Shown here piece after piece: positions 62,604 through 64,000 of a stretch of DNA of 64,000 nucleotides. The notes under the pieces were generated by a model, which did no database searches, was not told where the DNA came from, and saw only the letters and a list, made by a program, of their open reading frames with translations. How positions within the stretch are numbered: position 1 is the stretch's first letter; each line of letters opens with the position of its first letter. The DNA is from Haloarcula regularis. GTDB taxonomy: Archaea > Halobacteriota > Halobacteria > Halobacteriales > Haloarculaceae. The DNA is taken from positions 868,001 through 932,000 of the forward strand of contig NZ_CP119794.1 in NCBI RefSeq assembly GCF_029338315.1, read 5' to 3'. Both the position numbers and the translations under genes were made by a program.

Positions 62604-63992
62604 ATGCACACACATACCAGAAAAGTCACAGCACTCTCGCTGGTGCTGTTGATGCTCGTATCGTCTTCGATCGCGATAGGCTTTGCCGGCGCGTCGTTAC
62701 AACAGGCCGGGAACGCCGGGAACGTCGGGAACGTCGGCGTCGCGACGGTCTCGTTCTCCGACCAGACGACGGAAGGGACGACAGTCACCGTCGACTCGGT
62801 CAACGTCTCCGAGGGCGGGTTCGTCGTCGTACACGACAGCAGCCTGTTAGAGGGCAACGTTGTCGGGAGCGTCATCGGGGTAAGCGAGTACCTCGAGCCC
62901 GGTGAGCACGAGGACGTCGAGATCACGCTGTTCGACGTCCCGGGCGCTGAATTCGATCAAAGCGAGCTCACCGAAAACGAGACGCTCATCGCGATGCCGC
63001 ATCTGGACACCAACGCCAACGAGACGTACGACTTCGTCGCGACGGACGGCGCGGCGGACGGTCCGTACGTGACAGCAGACGGGTCCCCGGTCACTGACGC
63101 GGCCAACGTCACTGTCGAGTCGGAGGAGCTCACGGAGGGTGAGTCGTACACCGTCTCGAACCTCTCGGCACCCCCGTCCGTCCAACAGGGAGACTCGGTG
63201 ACCGTCAGTGCGACGATAACGAACCCGAACGACGTGGCAGACACGCAGGAAGTCGTCTTCAGGTTCGACGGCACCGTCGTGGTCCGCGACCAGGTCGAAC
63301 TCGCGGCCGGGAACTCGACGACCGTCTCCTACACCCTCGATACGTCGGACGTCGAAACCGGTTCGTACTTCCACGGCGTGTACACGCGGTCCGAGGGTGC
63401 GCCAGCACAGATCCAGGTCGTCGACGACGTGCAGTCCTTCGGAGTGTCGAACCTCTCGGCCCCCACTGCTGTCGAAGTCGGCAGCGAGTTTACCGTGAAC
63501 GCGACCGTCTCCAACCCCAACGCGTTCGTCAGCAGGCAGTCCGTCGAGTTCCGGTTCCAGGGTGGCCTTATCGAGGCGCGGGATGTCACCCTCGACGCTG
63601 AGGACAATTCGACGGTCCAGTTCCAGGTCGACGCGAGCGGCGTCAGTCCGGGGACGTACATCCACAGCGTCTTCACCCGGGACTTCGGACAGTCGGCGCT
63701 CATCACCGTCGAAACCCCGGGAGAGGACCCACCGCCCGAGGAACCGACTGAAGAACCGACCGAAGAACCAACCGAGGAACCGACTGACGAACCGACCGAA
63801 GAACCAACCGAGGAACCGACTGACGAACCGACCGAAGAACCAACCGAGGAACCGACTGACGAACCGACCGAAGAACCAACCGAGGAACCGACTGACGAAC
63901 CGACCGAAGAACCAACCGAGGAACCGACTGACGAACCGACCGAAGAACCAACCGAGGAACCGACTGACGAACCGACTGAGACCGAAGCGTAG
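62604..63992 (+). CDS. Secreted surface protein with DUF7282-type and CARDB-like domains and TEEPTDEP repeats
   Basis: 462 residues from ATG 62604. A signal peptide (MHTHTRKVTALSLVLLMLVS to about 35) is followed by a DUF7282-type domain (about 43-165), which shares TVTVDSVNVSEGGFVVVHD and LIAMPHLDTNANETYDF with the S-layer protein. Two CARDB-like beta domains follow (NLSAPPSVQQGDSVTVSATI and NLSAPTAVEVGSEFTVNATV), then a Pro/Glu/Thr tail. The stop follows TETEA; there is no PGF-CTERM or helix, unlike the S-layer protein. It is either freely secreted or the 3' end has been altered. It ends 8 bp before the window end. Confidence 0.85.
   Translation: MHTHTRKVTALSLVLLMLVSSSIAIGFAGASLQQAGNAGNVGNVGVATVSFSDQTTEGTTVTVDSVNVSEGGFVVVHDSSLLEGNVVGSVIGVSEYLEPGEHEDVEITLFDVPGAEFDQSELTENETLIAMPHLDTNANETYDFVATDGAADGPYVTADGSPVTDAANVTVESEELTEGESYTVSNLSAPPSVQQGDSVTVSATITNPNDVADTQEVVFRFDGTVVVRDQVELAAGNSTTVSYTLDTSDVETGSYFHGVYTRSEGAPAQIQVVDDVQSFGVSNLSAPTAVEVGSEFTVNATVSNPNAFVSRQSVEFRFQGGLIEARDVTLDAEDNSTVQFQVDASGVSPGTYIHSVFTRDFGQSALITVETPGEDPPPEEPTEEPTEEPTEEPTDEPTEEPTEEPTDEPTEEPTEEPTDEPTEEPTEEPTDEPTEEPTEEPTDEPTEEPTEEPTDEPTETEA
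63758..63973 (+). repeat. Six perfect 36-bp tandem repeats coding for TEEPTEEPTDEP
   Basis: The unit begins GACCGAAGAACCAACCGAGG at 63758 and recurs every 36 bp (63794, 63830, 63866, 63902, 63938) without a mismatch. It encodes a Pro-Thr-Glu wall-spanning stalk. Perfect identity suggests recent expansion, and copy number probably varies between strains. Confidence 0.9.
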
Positions 63993-64000
63993 AGGATACC

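Noticed and set aside
63758..63973. Regular 36-bp repeats as a CRISPR array
   Set aside because: The units are contiguous without spacers and are in frame as a Pro-Thr-Glu stalk of a secreted protein.

Overview
The window is a chromosomal stretch of a haloarchaeon (class Halobacteria). The proteins are strongly acidic, the DNA is GC-rich, and many genes start without a leader 22-36 nt behind a TATA-like box. Core archaeal genes are present: TFB, Rpo11, ribosomal L11/L1/L10/L12, diphthine synthase, Trm5, archaeosortase A and an S-layer glycoprotein. Several families are essentially haloarchaeal: Bat-type sensors, HalOD1, DUF7344-type winged helices, and the Htur_1727-type rSAM partner. I cannot name the species; the look is of the Haloarcula group.

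Layout. 0-6.7 kb: a GT4 glycosyltransferase, a DUF7344 regulator, a very large Bat-type sensor and a HalOD1 gene. 6.7-12.2 kb: gatA/gatC, tfb, a NUDIX enzyme, a universal stress protein, an asparagine-synthase-like protein and a PHP phosphoesterase. 12.4-14.6 kb: a radical-SAM enzyme with its small candidate RiPP partner. 14.7-19.9 kb: an HTH gene with two small paralogous membrane proteins, then a cluster with DUF2249 proteins, a cupin and a polytopic heme-copper/NnrS-like membrane protein. Both divergent promoters of that cluster carry an identical CGAA-N4-TTCG site. 20-27.2 kb: a second Bat sensor, purL, hisF and DUF7344 regulators. 27.3-35.4 kb: membrane proteins, a zinc-ribbon/CAP protein, rpo11, coxIII, tRNA-Thr(CGU), trm5 and dphB. 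35.4-40.7 kb: artA next to the S-layer gene, a VOC protein and a 260-bp cloverleaf-like inverted-repeat element. 41-49.9 kb: a DRG GTPase, an IS200/IS605 element, ribosomal stalk genes, a TctA-type permease and corA. 49.9-64 kb: secreted or lipid-anchored proteins, cysS, cbiX with a DR2241-type protein, Trm112-like, purA and HTH genes, and a surface protein ending in six perfect 36-bp repeats.

Ten genes carry a frameshift, including purL, gatC and the S-layer gene, which should be needed for growth. In eight of them the conserved frame returns if a run of three identical bases is restored to four or five; the other two have an A7 and a G8 run. This fits uncorrected homopolymer errors in the consensus better than ten independent pseudogenes, so these genes should be read as probably intact. 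The G8 in the Bat gene could also be a real slippage site.

Most notable: (i) the symmetrically placed CGAA-N4-TTCG sites that mark out a small DUF2249/cupin/membrane-protein regulon; (ii) a shared TCCGCCGGCGGA palindrome upstream of both Bat genes; (iii) the RiPP-like rSAM operon with a perfect 18-bp palindrome over its predicted start; (iv) the cloverleaf element; (v) the artA/S-layer pair with duplicated upstream promoters.
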